A stretch of 64,000 bases of DNA from Rhodobacteraceae bacterium DSL-40 (GTDB lineage: Bacteria > Pseudomonadota > Alphaproteobacteria > Rhodobacterales > Rhodobacteraceae). Shown piece after piece: positions 25,056 through 34,746 of this stretch. The notes under the pieces are model-generated. The model saw only the letters and a program-made list of their open reading frames with translations, was not told the DNA's origin and made no database searches. A program made the translations under genes and the position numbers. How positions within the stretch are numbered: the stretch's first letter is position 1; every line of letters starts with the position of its first letter. Location of the stretch: the NCBI GenBank assembly GCA_003258405.1, contig QKPN01000005.1:186001-250000 (forward strand), written 5' to 3'.

Positions 25056-26032
25056 GCGGCGGCCCCGAGCGGGGCGAGGCGGGCCTGGGTGAGGCGGAGC
25101 AGGAGCTTCTGGAGCACGATGAAGACGAGGAGCAGGATGCCGATCACGATCTTGGTCCACCAGCTGGAGAGGCTGCCGTCGAAGACGATGTAGGTCTGGA
25201 CGAGGCCCATGGTGAGGACGCCCACGAGGGTGCCGAACACGTAGCCGGAGCCGCCGGTCAGGAGCGTGCCGCCGATCACCACCGCGGCGATCGCGGTGAG
25301 CTCGGTGCCGACGGTGGCCAGCGGGTAGCCGGAGCCGGTGTAGATCGAGAAGACGATGCCCGAGAGCCCGGCCATGAAGCCCGAGAAGGCATAGATGAGC
25401 ACGGTGGTGCGCCCGACCTCGACCCCCATGAGCCGGGCCGTCGCCTCGCCGCCGCCGAGCGCGAAGACGCTGGCGCCGAACCGGGTGCGGTGGGCGAGAA
25501 GCATCCCGGCCGCGACGCTCAGCAGCATCAGGACGCCGATGAGGGTGAGGCGGCCCTTGCCGGGCATGAGATAGTAGCTGCTCTGGATCGCGTCGTAGAA
25601 GGCGTGCCGGATCGGCACGGAATCGATCGTGAGCATGTAGGCCGCCCCGCGGGCGAGGAACATGCCCGCGAGCGTGACGATAAAAGGCGGCATGCCGAGA
25701 AGGTGGATGAAGCCGCCCATCAGCGCGCCGAAGGTGGTCGTCACCGCGAGGAGGAGCGCGAAGACGACAATGGGGTGCAGGCCGGTGTCGCGAAGCAGGA
25801 CCGCGATGAAGACCCCGGAGAAGGCGATGACCGATCCGACCGAGAGGTCGATGCCGCCGGAGAGGATGACGATCGTCATGCCGACGGCGACGATGCCGAG
25901 ATAGGCATTGTCGGTCAGGAGGTTGCCGATCACCCGCGTGGAGAGCATCGCGGGAAACTGCGCGTAGCAGATGGCGTAGGCGACAAGGAAGATCGCGATG
26001 GTGACGTAGAGCGGCAGCGCGCGGGAGATCAT
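25052..26032 (-). CDS. yjfF: Sugar ABC transporter permease, YjfF type
   Basis: A 326-residue permease of the ribose/galactofuranose family with about 8-10 transmembrane helices and the family motif [11 protein letters not shown] near residue 60. It pairs with YtfT, the other permease of the complex; the order ytfQ-ytfR-ytfT-yjfF matches the galactofuranose importer of E. coli. It overlaps ytfT and dgoK by 4 bases on either side. In this setting the substrate is probably galactose, arabinose or a furanose form of them. Confidence 0.92.
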   Translation of the reverse strand: MISRALPLYVTIAIFLVAYAICYAQFPAMLSTRVIGNLLTDNAYLGIVAVGMTIVILSGGIDLSVGSVIAFSGVFIAVLLRDTGLHPIVVFALLLAVTTTFGALMGGFIHLLGMPPFIVTLAGMFLARGAAYMLTIDSVPIRHAFYDAIQSSYYLMPGKGRLTLIGVLMLLSVAAGMLLAHRTRFGASVFALGGGEATARLMGVEVGRTTVLIYAFSGFMAGLSGIVFSIYTGSGYPLATVGTELTAIAAVVIGGTLLTGGSGYVFGTLVGVLTMGLVQTYIVFDGSLSSWWTKIVIGILLLVFIVLQKLLLRLTQARLAPLGAAA

Positions 26033-27069
26033 CGGAGGCTCTCCTTCGGCTTGGGCGTGGCGGCGGCATGGCTGCCGGAGAGGCCGGAGCGGCTGCGGCG
26101 CCAGAGCTGCCAGTCCGCCGCGAGGCGGGGCGATTGCAGGATGAGGATGATGATCACGAGCGCGGCCTTGAGCACGAGATTGTATTCGGACGGGAAGCCC
26201 GCCAGCAGGATTCCGGTGTCGATGGTCTGGATGATGAGCGCCCCGAGCACGGAGGCCGCGATGGAGAAGCGCCCGCCCATCAGGGAGTTGCCGCCGATCA
26301 CCACCGCGAGGATCGCGTCGAGCTCGAGCCAGAGGCCGGCGTTGTTGGCATCCGCCCCGCGGATGTCGGCGGTGGCGATGAGGCCCGCGACGGCGGCGCA
26401 GAGGCCCGAGGCCATGTAGACGGCGATGAGCAGCACGCGGGCGTTGACCCCGGCGAGTGCGCTGGCGCGGCGGTTGACGCCGATCGCCTCGATGAGGAGG
26501 CCGAGCGCGGTGCGGCGCATGAGAAGCGTGACGGCGATGGCCGCGGCAAGCCAGAGCAGCGCCGGAACCGGGATGCCGAAGAGGCTGCCCGAGCCCAGGA
26601 AGGCAAGGCCCGGATGACTGAAGGTGAGGATCCGGCCCTCGGTGATGAGCTGGGCGATGCCGCGCCCGGCGGTCATCAGGATCAGCGTCGCCACGATGGG
26701 CTGAATGCCGATCACCGCGACGAGAAAGCCGTTCCAGAGCCCTGCGGCGAGGCCGGCGGCCAGAGCGAGCAGGAGGGCGGGCCCGAGCCCCCAGCCGTTC
26801 ACGATCGCCGTGGCGGCCACGGCGCCGCAGATCGCCATCACGGTGCCGACCGAAAGGTCGATGCCGCGCGAGGCGATGACGAGCGTCATGCCGATGGCGA
26901 GCAGCCCGATCGGCGCGCCGCGCTTGAGGATGTCGATCACCGGGCCGACGAGGCGGCCGTCGGAGACCGAGATCGAGAGGAAGGTCGGGAAGACGAGGGT
27001 GACGAGCATCACCACGGCGGCGAGCGTCAGGATCTGCGGCAGGACGCGGCGGAGGGCTTGCGGCATCAT
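26029..27069 (-). CDS. ytfT: Sugar ABC transporter permease, YtfT type
   Basis: A 346-residue permease with the motif SRGIDLSVGTVMA near residue 70 and about 8-10 membrane helices. It forms a heterodimer with YjfF through which sugar passes. The gene starts with two adjacent ATGs; the first (27069) overlaps the ytfR stop in the ATGA manner. The last 30 residues are a polar cytosolic tail. Confidence 0.92.
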   Translation of the reverse strand: MMPQALRRVLPQILTLAAVVMLVTLVFPTFLSISVSDGRLVGPVIDILKRGAPIGLLAIGMTLVIASRGIDLSVGTVMAICGAVAATAIVNGWGLGPALLLALAAGLAAGLWNGFLVAVIGIQPIVATLILMTAGRGIAQLITEGRILTFSHPGLAFLGSGSLFGIPVPALLWLAAAIAVTLLMRRTALGLLIEAIGVNRRASALAGVNARVLLIAVYMASGLCAAVAGLIATADIRGADANNAGLWLELDAILAVVIGGNSLMGGRFSIAASVLGALIIQTIDTGILLAGFPSEYNLVLKAALVIIILILQSPRLAADWQLWRRSRSGLSGSHAAATPKPKESLR

Positions 27070-28568
27070 GCGGCGTCCTCCTCGGCGATGGCGCGGACGA
27101 TGGTCTCGGTGGAGATCTCCGCCCCGGTGAGTTCGGCGACGTGGCGGCGGTCGCGCACCACGATCACCCGGTCGGAGACGGCGATGAGCTCGTCGAGCTC
27201 GGAGGAGACGATGAGGATCGACATGCCGCCCGAGGTGAGTTCTCGGATGAGGTGGAGGATTTCGGCATGCGCGCCGACATCGATGCCGCGGGTGGGTTCG
27301 TCGAGGATGAGAAAGCGCGGGTTCATCGCGAGCCAGCGGGCAAGGATCACCTTCTGCTGGTTGCCGCCCGAGAGCTGTCCCACGGGTTTCTCGGCGTCCG
27401 AGGTGCGGATGTCGAGCCGTGCGATGTAGTCCTTCGCGAGCCGGACCTGTTCGGCGCGGGACATCGGGCGGGTCCAGCCGCGGCGGGCCTGGAGGGCGAG
27501 CGCGATGTTCTCGCGCACCGAGAGGTCGCCGACTATGCCGTCGGTCTTGCGGTCCTCCGGGGCGAAGCCGAAGCCTGCGGCGATGGCGGTCCGCGGCGAG
27601 GAGAGGTCGATCTCGCCATCCGCATCGCGCGCGGTGCCGGTTTGGGCGGCGCGGACGCCGAAGAGCAGCTCGGCGCTTTCGGTGCGGCCGGAGCCGAGGA
27701 GGCCCGCAAGGCCGATGACCTCGCCCACGCCGACGCGCAGGTCGAAGGGTTCGATCATGCCGCGCCGGCCTAGGCCCTCGGCGCGCAGGAGTTCGGGGCG
27801 GATCGGCGCGCCCGCGCCGTGGCCCGCCGCCTGCGCCACCACCTCGTCCTCGAGGACGCGGCCGAGCATGTGCTCGATGAGCCGCACGCGGTCGAGATCG
27901 CGCGTGGCTTCGGTCACGACCTTCTGGCCGTTGCGGAGCACGGTGACGCGATCGCTGAGCGCGAAGACCTGATCGAGGAAATGCGAGACGAAGACGATGC
28001 CGAGGCCCCGGTCGCGGAGGCCGCGGACGACATCGAACAGCATCTCGACCTCGCGGGCGTCGAGGCTCGCGGTGGGTTCGTCGAGGATCAGCACCTTGCC
28101 CGAGAGCGCGACGGCGCGGGCGATGGCGATGATCTGCTGGATGGCGACGGAATAGCAGCCGAGGTCGCGGCCGACGTCGATGTCGAGCCCGTACCCCATG
28201 AGCGTCTCACGGGCCATTGCCCGCATCGCGCGGCCATCGACGAGGCCGAAGCGGCGCGGTTCGCGGCCGAAGGCGAGGTTCTGGGCGACGGTGAGATTGG
28301 GCAGGAGGTTCACCTCCTGATAGACCGTGCCGATGCCGAGCTCCTGGGCTTCGGAGGTGGAGCGCGGCGAGATGCGCGCGCCCTCGAGCCGGATCTCGCC
28401 CGCATCGCGGCGGTAGGCGCCGGTCAGGCACTTGATGAGCGTGGACTTGCCCGCGCCGTTTTCGCCGAGGAGCGCGTGGACCTCGCCGGCGGCCAGCTCG
28501 AAATCGACGCCATCGAGCGCCCGGGTGCCGGGGAAGGTCTTGGTGAGGGATTGAACCGAAAGCAGCAT
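27066..28568 (-). CDS. ytfR: Sugar ABC transporter ATP-binding protein, YtfR type
   Basis: A 500-residue protein with two ATPase domains in tandem, as in RbsA/MglA. The first has Walker [11 protein letters not shown] near residue 38 and the LDEPTASLD Walker B; the second has a degenerate Walker A (GLLGSGRTESAELLFG) but a full signature [16 protein letters not shown] and [11 protein letters not shown]. The start ATG 28568 has GGAG 5 bases upstream; an upstream extension of the frame lies in the ytfQ coding region and is not real. A hairpin separates it from ytfQ. Confidence 0.94.
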   Translation of the reverse strand: MLLSVQSLTKTFPGTRALDGVDFELAAGEVHALLGENGAGKSTLIKCLTGAYRRDAGEIRLEGARISPRSTSEAQELGIGTVYQEVNLLPNLTVAQNLAFGREPRRFGLVDGRAMRAMARETLMGYGLDIDVGRDLGCYSVAIQQIIAIARAVALSGKVLILDEPTASLDAREVEMLFDVVRGLRDRGLGIVFVSHFLDQVFALSDRVTVLRNGQKVVTEATRDLDRVRLIEHMLGRVLEDEVVAQAAGHGAGAPIRPELLRAEGLGRRGMIEPFDLRVGVGEVIGLAGLLGSGRTESAELLFGVRAAQTGTARDADGEIDLSSPRTAIAAGFGFAPEDRKTDGIVGDLSVRENIALALQARRGWTRPMSRAEQVRLAKDYIARLDIRTSDAEKPVGQLSGGNQQKVILARWLAMNPRFLILDEPTRGIDVGAHAEILHLIRELTSGGMSILIVSSELDELIAVSDRVIVVRDRRHVAELTGAEISTETIVRAIAEEDAA

Positions 28569-28593
28569 TCTCGCTCCAGCGGCAGGCAGGGGT

Positions 28594-28621
28594 GCGGCGG
28601 ACCGGAGGGCCGGCCCGCCGC
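28594..28621 (-). terminator. Intercistronic hairpin between ytfQ and ytfR
   Basis: GCGGCGG (28594-28600) pairs with CCGCCGC (28615-28621), extended inward by CCGG/CCGG around an AGGG loop; in the leftward transcript this is 12 pairs with one G-U. It lies 12 bases after the ytfQ stop. Such hairpins commonly protect the upstream binding-protein message or reduce read-through. Confidence 0.65.
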
Positions 28622-28632
28622 CTTGGGGCCTC

Positions 28633-29586
28633 TCAGTAGCCGAGACCCTTCTTGGCTTCATACTGGCCCATCGGATCGTCGGCCTGGGTGTAGAGCTTCG
28701 ATTCCGTCTGGATGAACTTCGGCGGCATGGTGCCGTCCGCCCAGTAGGCTGCGAGCGCATCGAAGGCAGGGCCCGCCATGTTGGGCGTGAGCTCGACGGT
28801 CGCGTTCGCATCGCCGTCGGCCATCGCCTGGAAGATGTCAGGCACCGCGTCGATCGAGACGATGAGGATGTCCTCGCCCGGATTGAGCCCGGCTTCCTTG
28901 ATGGCCTGGATCGCACCCACCGCCATGTCGTCGTTGTGGGCGTAGAGCGCACAGATGTCCTTGCCGCCGTTCTCGGCCTGCAGGAAGCTCTCCATCACTT
29001 CCTTGCCCTGGGCGCGGGTGAAGTCGCCGGTCTGGCTGCGGACGATCTCGATGTTGTCGTGGCCTTCAATGGCCTGGCGGAAGCCATTGGCGCGGTCGAT
29101 GGCGGGAGAGGAGCCGGTGGTGCCCTGGAGCTCGACCACGCGGCATTCCTTGTCGCCCACGGTTTCGACCAGCCACTGGCCGGCGACATTGCCCTCGTGC
29201 ACGAGATCCGAGCCGACCGCGGTCAGGTAGAGATCGTCGGAGCTGTCGACCTGGCGGTCGAGCAGCACGACCGGGATCTCGGCTTCCTGGGCCTCTTCGA
29301 GCACGCTGTCCCAGCCGGTGGCGACCACGGGGGCGAGCAGGATCGCGTCCACGCCCTGCGCCACGAAGGAGCGGATCGCGGCGATCTGGTTCTCCTGCTT
29401 CTGCTGGGCGTCGGAGAACTTGAGATCGATGCCGCGCTCTTCCGCCTGCTGCTTGGTGAGCGTGGTTTCAGCCGCGCGCCAGCCCGATTCCGAGCCGATC
29501 TGCGAGAAGCCCACAGTCTGGGCCGAGGCGGCGCCGGCGGTCAGGGCGAGCGCGGCGGCTGTTGCGAGCAATCCGTTGAGTTTCAT
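28633..29586 (-). CDS. ytfQ: Sugar-binding periplasmic protein, YtfQ type
   Basis: A 317-residue periplasmic binding protein of the LacI/ribose-binding fold. The signal peptide is residues 1-22 (cut after SAASA-like GAASA), and the mature protein starts QTVGFSQIGSESGWR, typical of YtfQ, which binds galactofuranose in E. coli. Middle and C-terminal landmarks are LYAHNDDMAVGAIQAIKEAG and ILIVSIDAVPDIFQAM. The start ATG 29586 has GGGAGG 8 bases upstream. Hairpins flank the gene on both sides. Confidence 0.93.
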   Translation of the reverse strand: MKLNGLLATAAALALTAGAASAQTVGFSQIGSESGWRAAETTLTKQQAEERGIDLKFSDAQQKQENQIAAIRSFVAQGVDAILLAPVVATGWDSVLEEAQEAEIPVVLLDRQVDSSDDLYLTAVGSDLVHEGNVAGQWLVETVGDKECRVVELQGTTGSSPAIDRANGFRQAIEGHDNIEIVRSQTGDFTRAQGKEVMESFLQAENGGKDICALYAHNDDMAVGAIQAIKEAGLNPGEDILIVSIDAVPDIFQAMADGDANATVELTPNMAGPAFDALAAYWADGTMPPKFIQTESKLYTQADDPMGQYEAKKGLGY

Positions 29587-29628
29587 GAAGTGTTCCTCCC
29601 TTTGAGTTTTCAATTGTCTGGTGTTTCC

Positions 29629-29648
29629 GGCGCGTTCTTCTGCGCGCC
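29629..29648 (-). repeat. Hairpin in the ytfQ leader
   Basis: GGCGCG (29629-29634) and CGCGCC (29643-29648) are perfect inverted copies with an 8-base loop, about 45 bases upstream of the ytfQ start. With the next hairpin it fills most of the 102-base gap between the oxidoreductase gene and ytfQ. Confidence 0.45.
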
Positions 29649-29656
29649 TTGTCCTC

Positions 29657-29683
29657 ATCGCGGGGCCTCGTGGGCCCCACGAT
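29657..29683 (-). terminator. Hairpin after the galactose-dehydrogenase-type gene
   Basis: ATCGCGGGGCC (29657-29667) pairs with GGCCCCACGAT (29673-29683) around a 5-base loop, 11 positions with one G-U in the leftward transcript. It starts 5 bases after the oxidoreductase stop, so it may terminate or attenuate that transcript ahead of ytfQ. Confidence 0.6.
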
Positions 29684-29688
29684 CAGGG

Positions 29689-30630
29689 TCAGTCCTCGAA
29701 GGGCTCGACCGCGATGCGGCGGCCGAGCAGAAAGGCGTCGGCGACATGGACGAGGGGCGTGTCGTCCACATCCGATGCATTCCGGGCGAGCAGCCCGGCG
29801 AAATGCGCGTAGAGCGAAGGGTATTCGCCCGGATGGTCCAGCGGCTGCGGCGCGCCGTCGATCGCAAGCTTGCCGCCGCCTTCCGAAAGCGCGAGCGTGC
29901 CGTCCTCCGTCTCGACCCGGATGTCCCAGGTCGGCGCCCCCTGCTGGCGCCAGTCGAACACGGCTTCGACCGGCACGCCGCCCGGCGCGGCGAACGTGAG
30001 CGTCGCGGCGATGGGTGTGTCGCGGTTCGAGGGGAAGGCGAGTTCGGCGCGCGCGAGATGCACCGGGACGGGCAGGATCGCGGTCAGGATCGAGAGCGCG
30101 TTGATGCCGGGATCAAAGACCCCGAGCCCGCCGGGCTCCCAGATCCAGCCCTGGCCCGGATGCCATTCGCGCACGTCTTCCTGCCAGTCGATCGTGACCT
30201 TTCGCAGACTGCGCCCGGCCAGCCAGGCGCGCGCGGGCGCGACACCGGCGGCATGGCGCGAATGCCAGGTCGCGAAGAGCGACACCCCTTGGGCGCGGGC
30301 AAGTTCTGCAAGGGCGCGGACCTCGGCGACTGTCGCGCCGGGGGGTTTCTCGAGCATGACATGGCGGCCTGCGCGCAGGGCTGCGGCCGCGGCCTCGTAA
30401 CGGACCTGCGGCGGCATGCAGAGCGAGACGGCGCCGATCTCGGGACGGGCCTCGAGCAGCGCCTCGATGGTCGTGAAATTCTCGGTGCCGGCAATTCCGC
30501 CCGAGCGGCTGACGGTCGCGGCAAGCCGGAACGCGCCGCCGTCCGCGATTGCCGGGATATGCTGATCCCGAGCGATCTTGCCGATGCCGACAATGGCGAT
30601 GTCGCGCAGATCCTGTTCAGTCATCGTCAT
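29689..30630 (-). CDS. Gfo/Idh/MocA oxidoreductase, galactose 1-dehydrogenase type
   Basis: A 313-residue NAD(P)-dependent enzyme. The Rossmann motif is VGIGKIARDQHIPA near residue 13, and the catalytic Lys lies in MLEKPPGATVAE. Related enzymes in Proteobacteria oxidise D-galactose or L-arabinose at C1 to the lactone, which fits the lactonase, dehydratase, kinase and aldolase encoded in the same direction. Two start ATGs, 30630 and 30624, are possible; the longer form is given. Hairpins lie on both sides, so the gene could have its own transcript. Confidence 0.85.
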   Translation of the reverse strand: MTMTEQDLRDIAIVGIGKIARDQHIPAIADGGAFRLAATVSRSGGIAGTENFTTIEALLEARPEIGAVSLCMPPQVRYEAAAAALRAGRHVMLEKPPGATVAEVRALAELARAQGVSLFATWHSRHAAGVAPARAWLAGRSLRKVTIDWQEDVREWHPGQGWIWEPGGLGVFDPGINALSILTAILPVPVHLARAELAFPSNRDTPIAATLTFAAPGGVPVEAVFDWRQQGAPTWDIRVETEDGTLALSEGGGKLAIDGAPQPLDHPGEYPSLYAHFAGLLARNASDVDDTPLVHVADAFLLGRRIAVEPFED

Positions 30631-30672
30631 GACAGTCGTCCTGCCGGGCACCATGGGCGCAAGGCGCGTGGC

Positions 30673-30710
30673 CCCGGCCCGGGGGTGGTCTGTCCTCGCC
30701 CTGGGCCGGG
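30673..30710 (-). repeat. Hairpin between dehydratase and oxidoreductase genes
   Basis: Positions 30673-30684 pair with 30699-30710 at 11 of 12 sites around a 14-base loop. It lies in the 152-base gap downstream of the dehydratase and upstream of the oxidoreductase. It may be a terminator or a processing site. Confidence 0.45.
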
Positions 30711-30782
30711 CCGAAGGTTGCGCCCGGGTCGCGGGCGGTCAGGAAGCGCCAGACGATCGCATCGAGGGAATCCTGACGGGGT

Positions 30783-32525
30783 TCAATGACTGTCACGACC
30801 GACCTCCCGCCCACGGCAGCCCTTGAGGAAATCGAAATCGGCACCGGTATCGGCCCCCTCGACATGGGCGTGGAACATGCTGGCATAGCCGCTGTCGGGC
30901 GGTGCGGAGAGCGGGCGCCAGGCGGCGAGCCTCGCGGCGAGTTCGTCCTCGGGAATGTCGAGATGGATCCGCCGCGCGGCGACGTCGATCTCGATCATGT
31001 CGCCATCCCGCACCACCGCCAGCGGGCCACCCACCGCCGCCTCGGGCGCGGTGTGGAGCACCGCCGTGCCATAGGCGGTGCCGGACATGCGCGCGTCCGA
31101 GATCCGGATCATGTCGGTGATCCCCTTCTTCAGGACCTTGGGGGGAAGGCCCATGTTGCCCACCTCGGCCATGCCGGGATAGCCCTTGGGCCCGCAGTTC
31201 TTCAGCACCATCACGCAGGTCTCGTCGATGTCGAGATCGTCGCAGTCGATCCTGGCCTTGTAGTCGTCGATCGTCTCGAAGACGACGGCGCGGCCGCGGT
31301 GCTGCATCAGATGCGGGCTTGCGGCGGAGGGTTTCAGGACGGCGCCGTTGGGGGCGAGGTTGCCGCGGAGCACGGCAATTCCGCCCGAGGCGGTGAGCGC
31401 CTTCTCGACCGGCAGGATGACGTCCTCGTTCCAGTTGCGCGCGTCCTTCACCTCGTCCCAGATCGGGCCGCCGGAGACGGTGAGCGCATCGCGGTGGAGG
31501 ACGCCGGCCTCGCCGAGGCGCTTGAGCACCACAGGCAGGCCGCCGGCATAGAAGAACTCCTCCATCAGGTATTCGCCCGAGGGCATGAGGTTGACGATGG
31601 TCGGGATGTCGCGGCCGAGCCTGTCCCAGTCCTCGAGCGTGAGGTCGATGCCGACGCGGCCGGCAAGCGCGAGCAGGTGGATGACCGCGTTGGTCGAGCC
31701 GCCGATGGCGCCATTGCAGCGGATCGCGTTCTCGAAGGCCGCGCGGGTCAGGATGTCGGAGGGTTTCAGGTCGTCCTTCACCATCTGCACGATACGGCGG
31801 CCCGAGAGCTGCGCCATCACGCGCCTGCGCGAGTCGACGGCCGGGATCGCGGCATTGCCGGAGAGCGCCATGCCGAGGGCTTCGGCCATGGAGGCCATGG
31901 TCGAGGCGGTGCCCATGGTGTTGCAGGTGCCCGAGGAGCGGCTCATGGCCTGTTCGGCCTCGAGGAAATCGGCGTGGCTCATGCGGCCGGCCTTGATGTC
32001 CTCGCTCATCTGCCAGAGGGCGGTGCCGGAGCCGACGCGCTCGCCGCGGAACCAGCCGTTTAGCATCGGCCCGCCGGTCACGACGATCGAGGGGATGTCG
32101 GTGGAGGCCGCCCCCATCATCAGCGACGGCGTGGTCTTGTCGCAGCCGACAAGCAGCACGGCGCCGTCGATGGGCTGGCCGCGCATCACCTCCTCGACCG
32201 CGAGGGCGGCGAGGTTGCGATACATCATCGCCGAGGGGCGGAAGGTGTTTTCGGAGGCGGAGAAGACGGGCACCTCGAGGGGAAATCCGCCCGCTTCCCA
32301 GACGCCTGCCTTCACCTTCTCGGCCAGTTCGCGCAGGTGGCCGTTGCAGGGCGTGAGCTCGGACCAGGTGTTGAGGATGCCGATGACGGGGCGGCCATCG
32401 AAGAGGTCGTCCGGGTAGCCCTGGTTCTTGAGCCAGCCGCGATGATAGATGTTGTCCCGCGACGTGCCGCCATACCATTCCTGGCTGCGGAGCCGTCTCG
32501 GCCAGTCTGCCTTCTTGAAGTCCAT
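30783..32525 (-). CDS. IlvD/Edd family sugar-acid dehydratase (L-arabinonate dehydratase type)
   Basis: A 580-residue iron-sulfur dehydratase. Cluster-ligand cysteines are seen in LTPCNGHLRE, LVGCDKTTPSLMMGA and SGTCNTMGTASTM. It is longer in its N-terminal part than IlvD and matches the arabinonate/galactonate dehydratase branch, which turns aldonates into 2-keto-3-deoxy acids. In this cluster it could serve both L-arabinonate and D-galactonate. The start ATG 32525 gives the expected length; 10 bases separate it from gguC. A homologous role in valine synthesis is unlikely given the neighbours. Confidence 0.88.
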   Translation of the reverse strand: MDFKKADWPRRLRSQEWYGGTSRDNIYHRGWLKNQGYPDDLFDGRPVIGILNTWSELTPCNGHLRELAEKVKAGVWEAGGFPLEVPVFSASENTFRPSAMMYRNLAALAVEEVMRGQPIDGAVLLVGCDKTTPSLMMGAASTDIPSIVVTGGPMLNGWFRGERVGSGTALWQMSEDIKAGRMSHADFLEAEQAMSRSSGTCNTMGTASTMASMAEALGMALSGNAAIPAVDSRRRVMAQLSGRRIVQMVKDDLKPSDILTRAAFENAIRCNGAIGGSTNAVIHLLALAGRVGIDLTLEDWDRLGRDIPTIVNLMPSGEYLMEEFFYAGGLPVVLKRLGEAGVLHRDALTVSGGPIWDEVKDARNWNEDVILPVEKALTASGGIAVLRGNLAPNGAVLKPSAASPHLMQHRGRAVVFETIDDYKARIDCDDLDIDETCVMVLKNCGPKGYPGMAEVGNMGLPPKVLKKGITDMIRISDARMSGTAYGTAVLHTAPEAAVGGPLAVVRDGDMIEIDVAARRIHLDIPEDELAARLAAWRPLSAPPDSGYASMFHAHVEGADTGADFDFLKGCRGREVGRDSH

Positions 32526-32535
32526 GGTCCTGCCC

Positions 32536-33531
32536 TCAGAGCGCCCTGATTTCCGTGCGCTCCTGCGTCTCCTCGCGGCGGGGAAAGCTGAGCGGATTGC
32601 GGAGGGGGAGCCCGAAGGGCGCCGCCTCGATCTCGAATATGTCGCCATCCGCGCAGGCGATGCCCGCGGCGAAGGACAGTGTTGCGGTCCCGAACATGTG
32701 GATGTGCACATCGCCCGGCTGGCGGAAGATCTCGTATTTGAAGTGGTGGTGCTCGAGATTGGCGATCGAGTGCGACATGTTGGCCTCTCCGGACAGGAAC
32801 GGCTTCTCGAAGGGGATGCTGTTGCCGCGCCGGATGCGGGAGGTGCCTTCGATTGTGGCGGGCAGCTCGCCCACCAGAAGCTCGGGGCCGACCGAGGCGG
32901 GGCGGAGCTTGGAGTGGGCGAGATAGAGGTAGTTCTGCCGCTCCATCACGTGGTCCGAGAATTCGTTGGCGAGCGCGAAGCCGAGGCGGAACGGCGTGCC
33001 GTCGGTGCCGATGATGTAGATGCCGGCGATCTCGGGCTCCTCGCCGCCGTCCTCTGCGAAGGCCGGGGCGGCAAGCGGCGCGCCGGGCGCGGCGAGAGCC
33101 GCCCCCGTGCCCTTGTAGAACCACTCGGGCTGCGCGCCGGCATGGCCGTTGGCCGGCTTGCCGCCCTCGAGGCCGATGCGGAACATCTTCATCGAGTCGG
33201 TCTCGTTCTCGGCCTTGGCGCCGGCGTGCATCGCGGCCCGCGTGGAAGCCGAGCCCAGGTGGGTGAGGCCGGTGCCGGTCAGGTGGAGATGCGCCGGGTC
33301 GGGGTGCAGCACGGGCGGGAGCAGACGGCCTTCGGCATAGAGGCGTTCGAGATCGGCCGCGCCGTTGAGGCCGAGATCCGCGATCCGCTCGCGCAGGCGC
33401 GTGCCGGTGGCGGCGCAGTCGATCGCGAGATCATAGAGGCTTGCGTCGGTCCGGACCTCGTAGGCTTCGGTCCCGTCGCGGGCAACGACCTGTATGTGCC
33501 CGTCATCCCTGCGGTATTGCGAGAGCAGCAT
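32536..33531 (-). CDS. gguC: GguC/AraD1 family protein (2-keto-3-deoxy-L-arabonate dehydratase candidate)
   Basis: A 331-residue protein of the GguC family, which has a fumarylacetoacetate-hydrolase-like C-terminal half (metal-ligand region EPEIAGIYIIG, and KPFLSGEANMSHSI). GguC lies beside the ChvE-GguAB importer in rhizobia, and members called AraD1 have been linked to dehydration of 2-keto-3-deoxy-L-arabonate. The gene starts 3 bases after the gguB stop and precedes the arabinonate-type dehydratase by 10 bases, which fits the arabinose route. Confidence 0.88.
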   Translation of the reverse strand: MLLSQYRRDDGHIQVVARDGTEAYEVRTDASLYDLAIDCAATGTRLRERIADLGLNGAADLERLYAEGRLLPPVLHPDPAHLHLTGTGLTHLGSASTRAAMHAGAKAENETDSMKMFRIGLEGGKPANGHAGAQPEWFYKGTGAALAAPGAPLAAPAFAEDGGEEPEIAGIYIIGTDGTPFRLGFALANEFSDHVMERQNYLYLAHSKLRPASVGPELLVGELPATIEGTSRIRRGNSIPFEKPFLSGEANMSHSIANLEHHHFKYEIFRQPGDVHIHMFGTATLSFAAGIACADGDIFEIEAAPFGLPLRNPLSFPRREETQERTEIRAL

Positions 33532-33534
33532 GGT

Positions 33535-34746
33535 TCACCCCTTCTTCTTGCTCATGACGTCGAAGATCACTGCGGCAAGCAGGACAAGGCCCTTGATGAC
33601 CTGCTGCCAGTCGATGCCGATGCCGAGGATCGACATGCCGTTGTTCATCACCCCCATGATGAAGGCACCGACCACCGCGCCGACGATGGTGCCCACGCCG
33701 CCCGACATGGAGGCGCCGCCGATGAAGACCGCCGCGATCACGTCGAGCTCGAAGGCGAGCCCGGCCTTGGGCGTGGCGGTGTTGAGGCGGGCGGCGAAGA
33801 CGAGACCGGCGAGGGCCGCGAGCATGCCCATGTTGGCGAAGGTGAAGAAGGTCAGGCGGGCCGAGTTGATGCCCGAAAGCCGCGCGGCCTTCTCGTTGCC
33901 GCCGATCGCATAGATGCGCCGGCCGACCGTGGTGCGGCTCGCGATGAAGGAATAGACCGCGATCAGCAGCGCCATGACGATGAAGACGTTGGGCAGGCCG
34001 CGGAAATCGGCCATCAGCCAGCTCATGTAGACGAGCGCGGTGAAGATCAGCGCATTCTTGATCGCGAAGAAGGCGAAGGGTTCGTCGGCGACGCCGGAGC
34101 GCGCCTGGTGCCGTCGTGTCCTGACGGCCATCAGCAGCAGGATGGCGGCCACCGCAACGCCGAGCACGAAGGAAAAGAGGTTCATGCCGTCGCCGCCGAG
34201 CGGATCGGGAATGAAGCCCGAGGCGATGAGCTGGAACTTGGCGGGGAAGGGGCCGACCGACTGTCCGGCCAGAAGCCAGAGTGTGAGCCCCTTGAAGACG
34301 AGCATGCCCGCGAGCGTCACGATGAAGGAGGGAATCTTGTAATAGGCGATCCAGAAGCCCTGCAGCATGCCGATGACGGCCCCGACGCCGAGACAGATGA
34401 TCCCGGCGACCCAGTAGTTGACGCCCCAGTGCACGATCATCACCGCGGCCAGCGCACCGACGAAGCCGAGCACCGAGCCGACCGAGAGATCGATGTGGCC
34501 CGCGACGATGACGAGCAGCATGCCGATCGCCATGATGATGATGTAGCTGTTCTGCAGGATCAGGTTGGTGAGGTTCACCGGCTTCAGCAGGATGCCGCCC
34601 GTTGCGATCTGGAAGAAGGCCATGATCGCGATGAGTGCGAAAAGGATGCCGTATTCGCGGATGTGGTGGCGGATGAAGCCCAGGCTGTGACGCAGGACCG
34701 AGCGTTGCGGCTCGACATGCTCCGGGTTCGTGGTTGTCTGGGTCAT
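33535..34746 (-). CDS. gguB: Multiple-monosaccharide ABC transporter permease (GguB/MmsB)
   Basis: A 403-residue permease, longer than YtfT/YjfF, with about 10-12 membrane helices and the family motif [18 protein letters not shown] near residue 85. A basic cytosolic loop ([13 protein letters not shown]) lies near residue 205. It works with ChvE and GguA to import galactose, arabinose, glucose and related sugars. The start overlaps the gguA stop by 4 bases (ATGA). Confidence 0.93.
   Translation of the reverse strand: MTQTTTNPEHVEPQRSVLRHSLGFIRHHIREYGILFALIAIMAFFQIATGGILLKPVNLTNLILQNSYIIIMAIGMLLVIVAGHIDLSVGSVLGFVGALAAVMIVHWGVNYWVAGIICLGVGAVIGMLQGFWIAYYKIPSFIVTLAGMLVFKGLTLWLLAGQSVGPFPAKFQLIASGFIPDPLGGDGMNLFSFVLGVAVAAILLLMAVRTRRHQARSGVADEPFAFFAIKNALIFTALVYMSWLMADFRGLPNVFIVMALLIAVYSFIASRTTVGRRIYAIGGNEKAARLSGINSARLTFFTFANMGMLAALAGLVFAARLNTATPKAGLAFELDVIAAVFIGGASMSGGVGTIVGAVVGAFIMGVMNNGMSILGIGIDWQQVIKGLVLLAAVIFDVMSKKKG

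Noticed and set aside
29689-30630. Calling this gene specifically galactose or arabinose dehydrogenase
   Set aside because: The family handles both sugars, and sequence alone does not decide; a general name is used.
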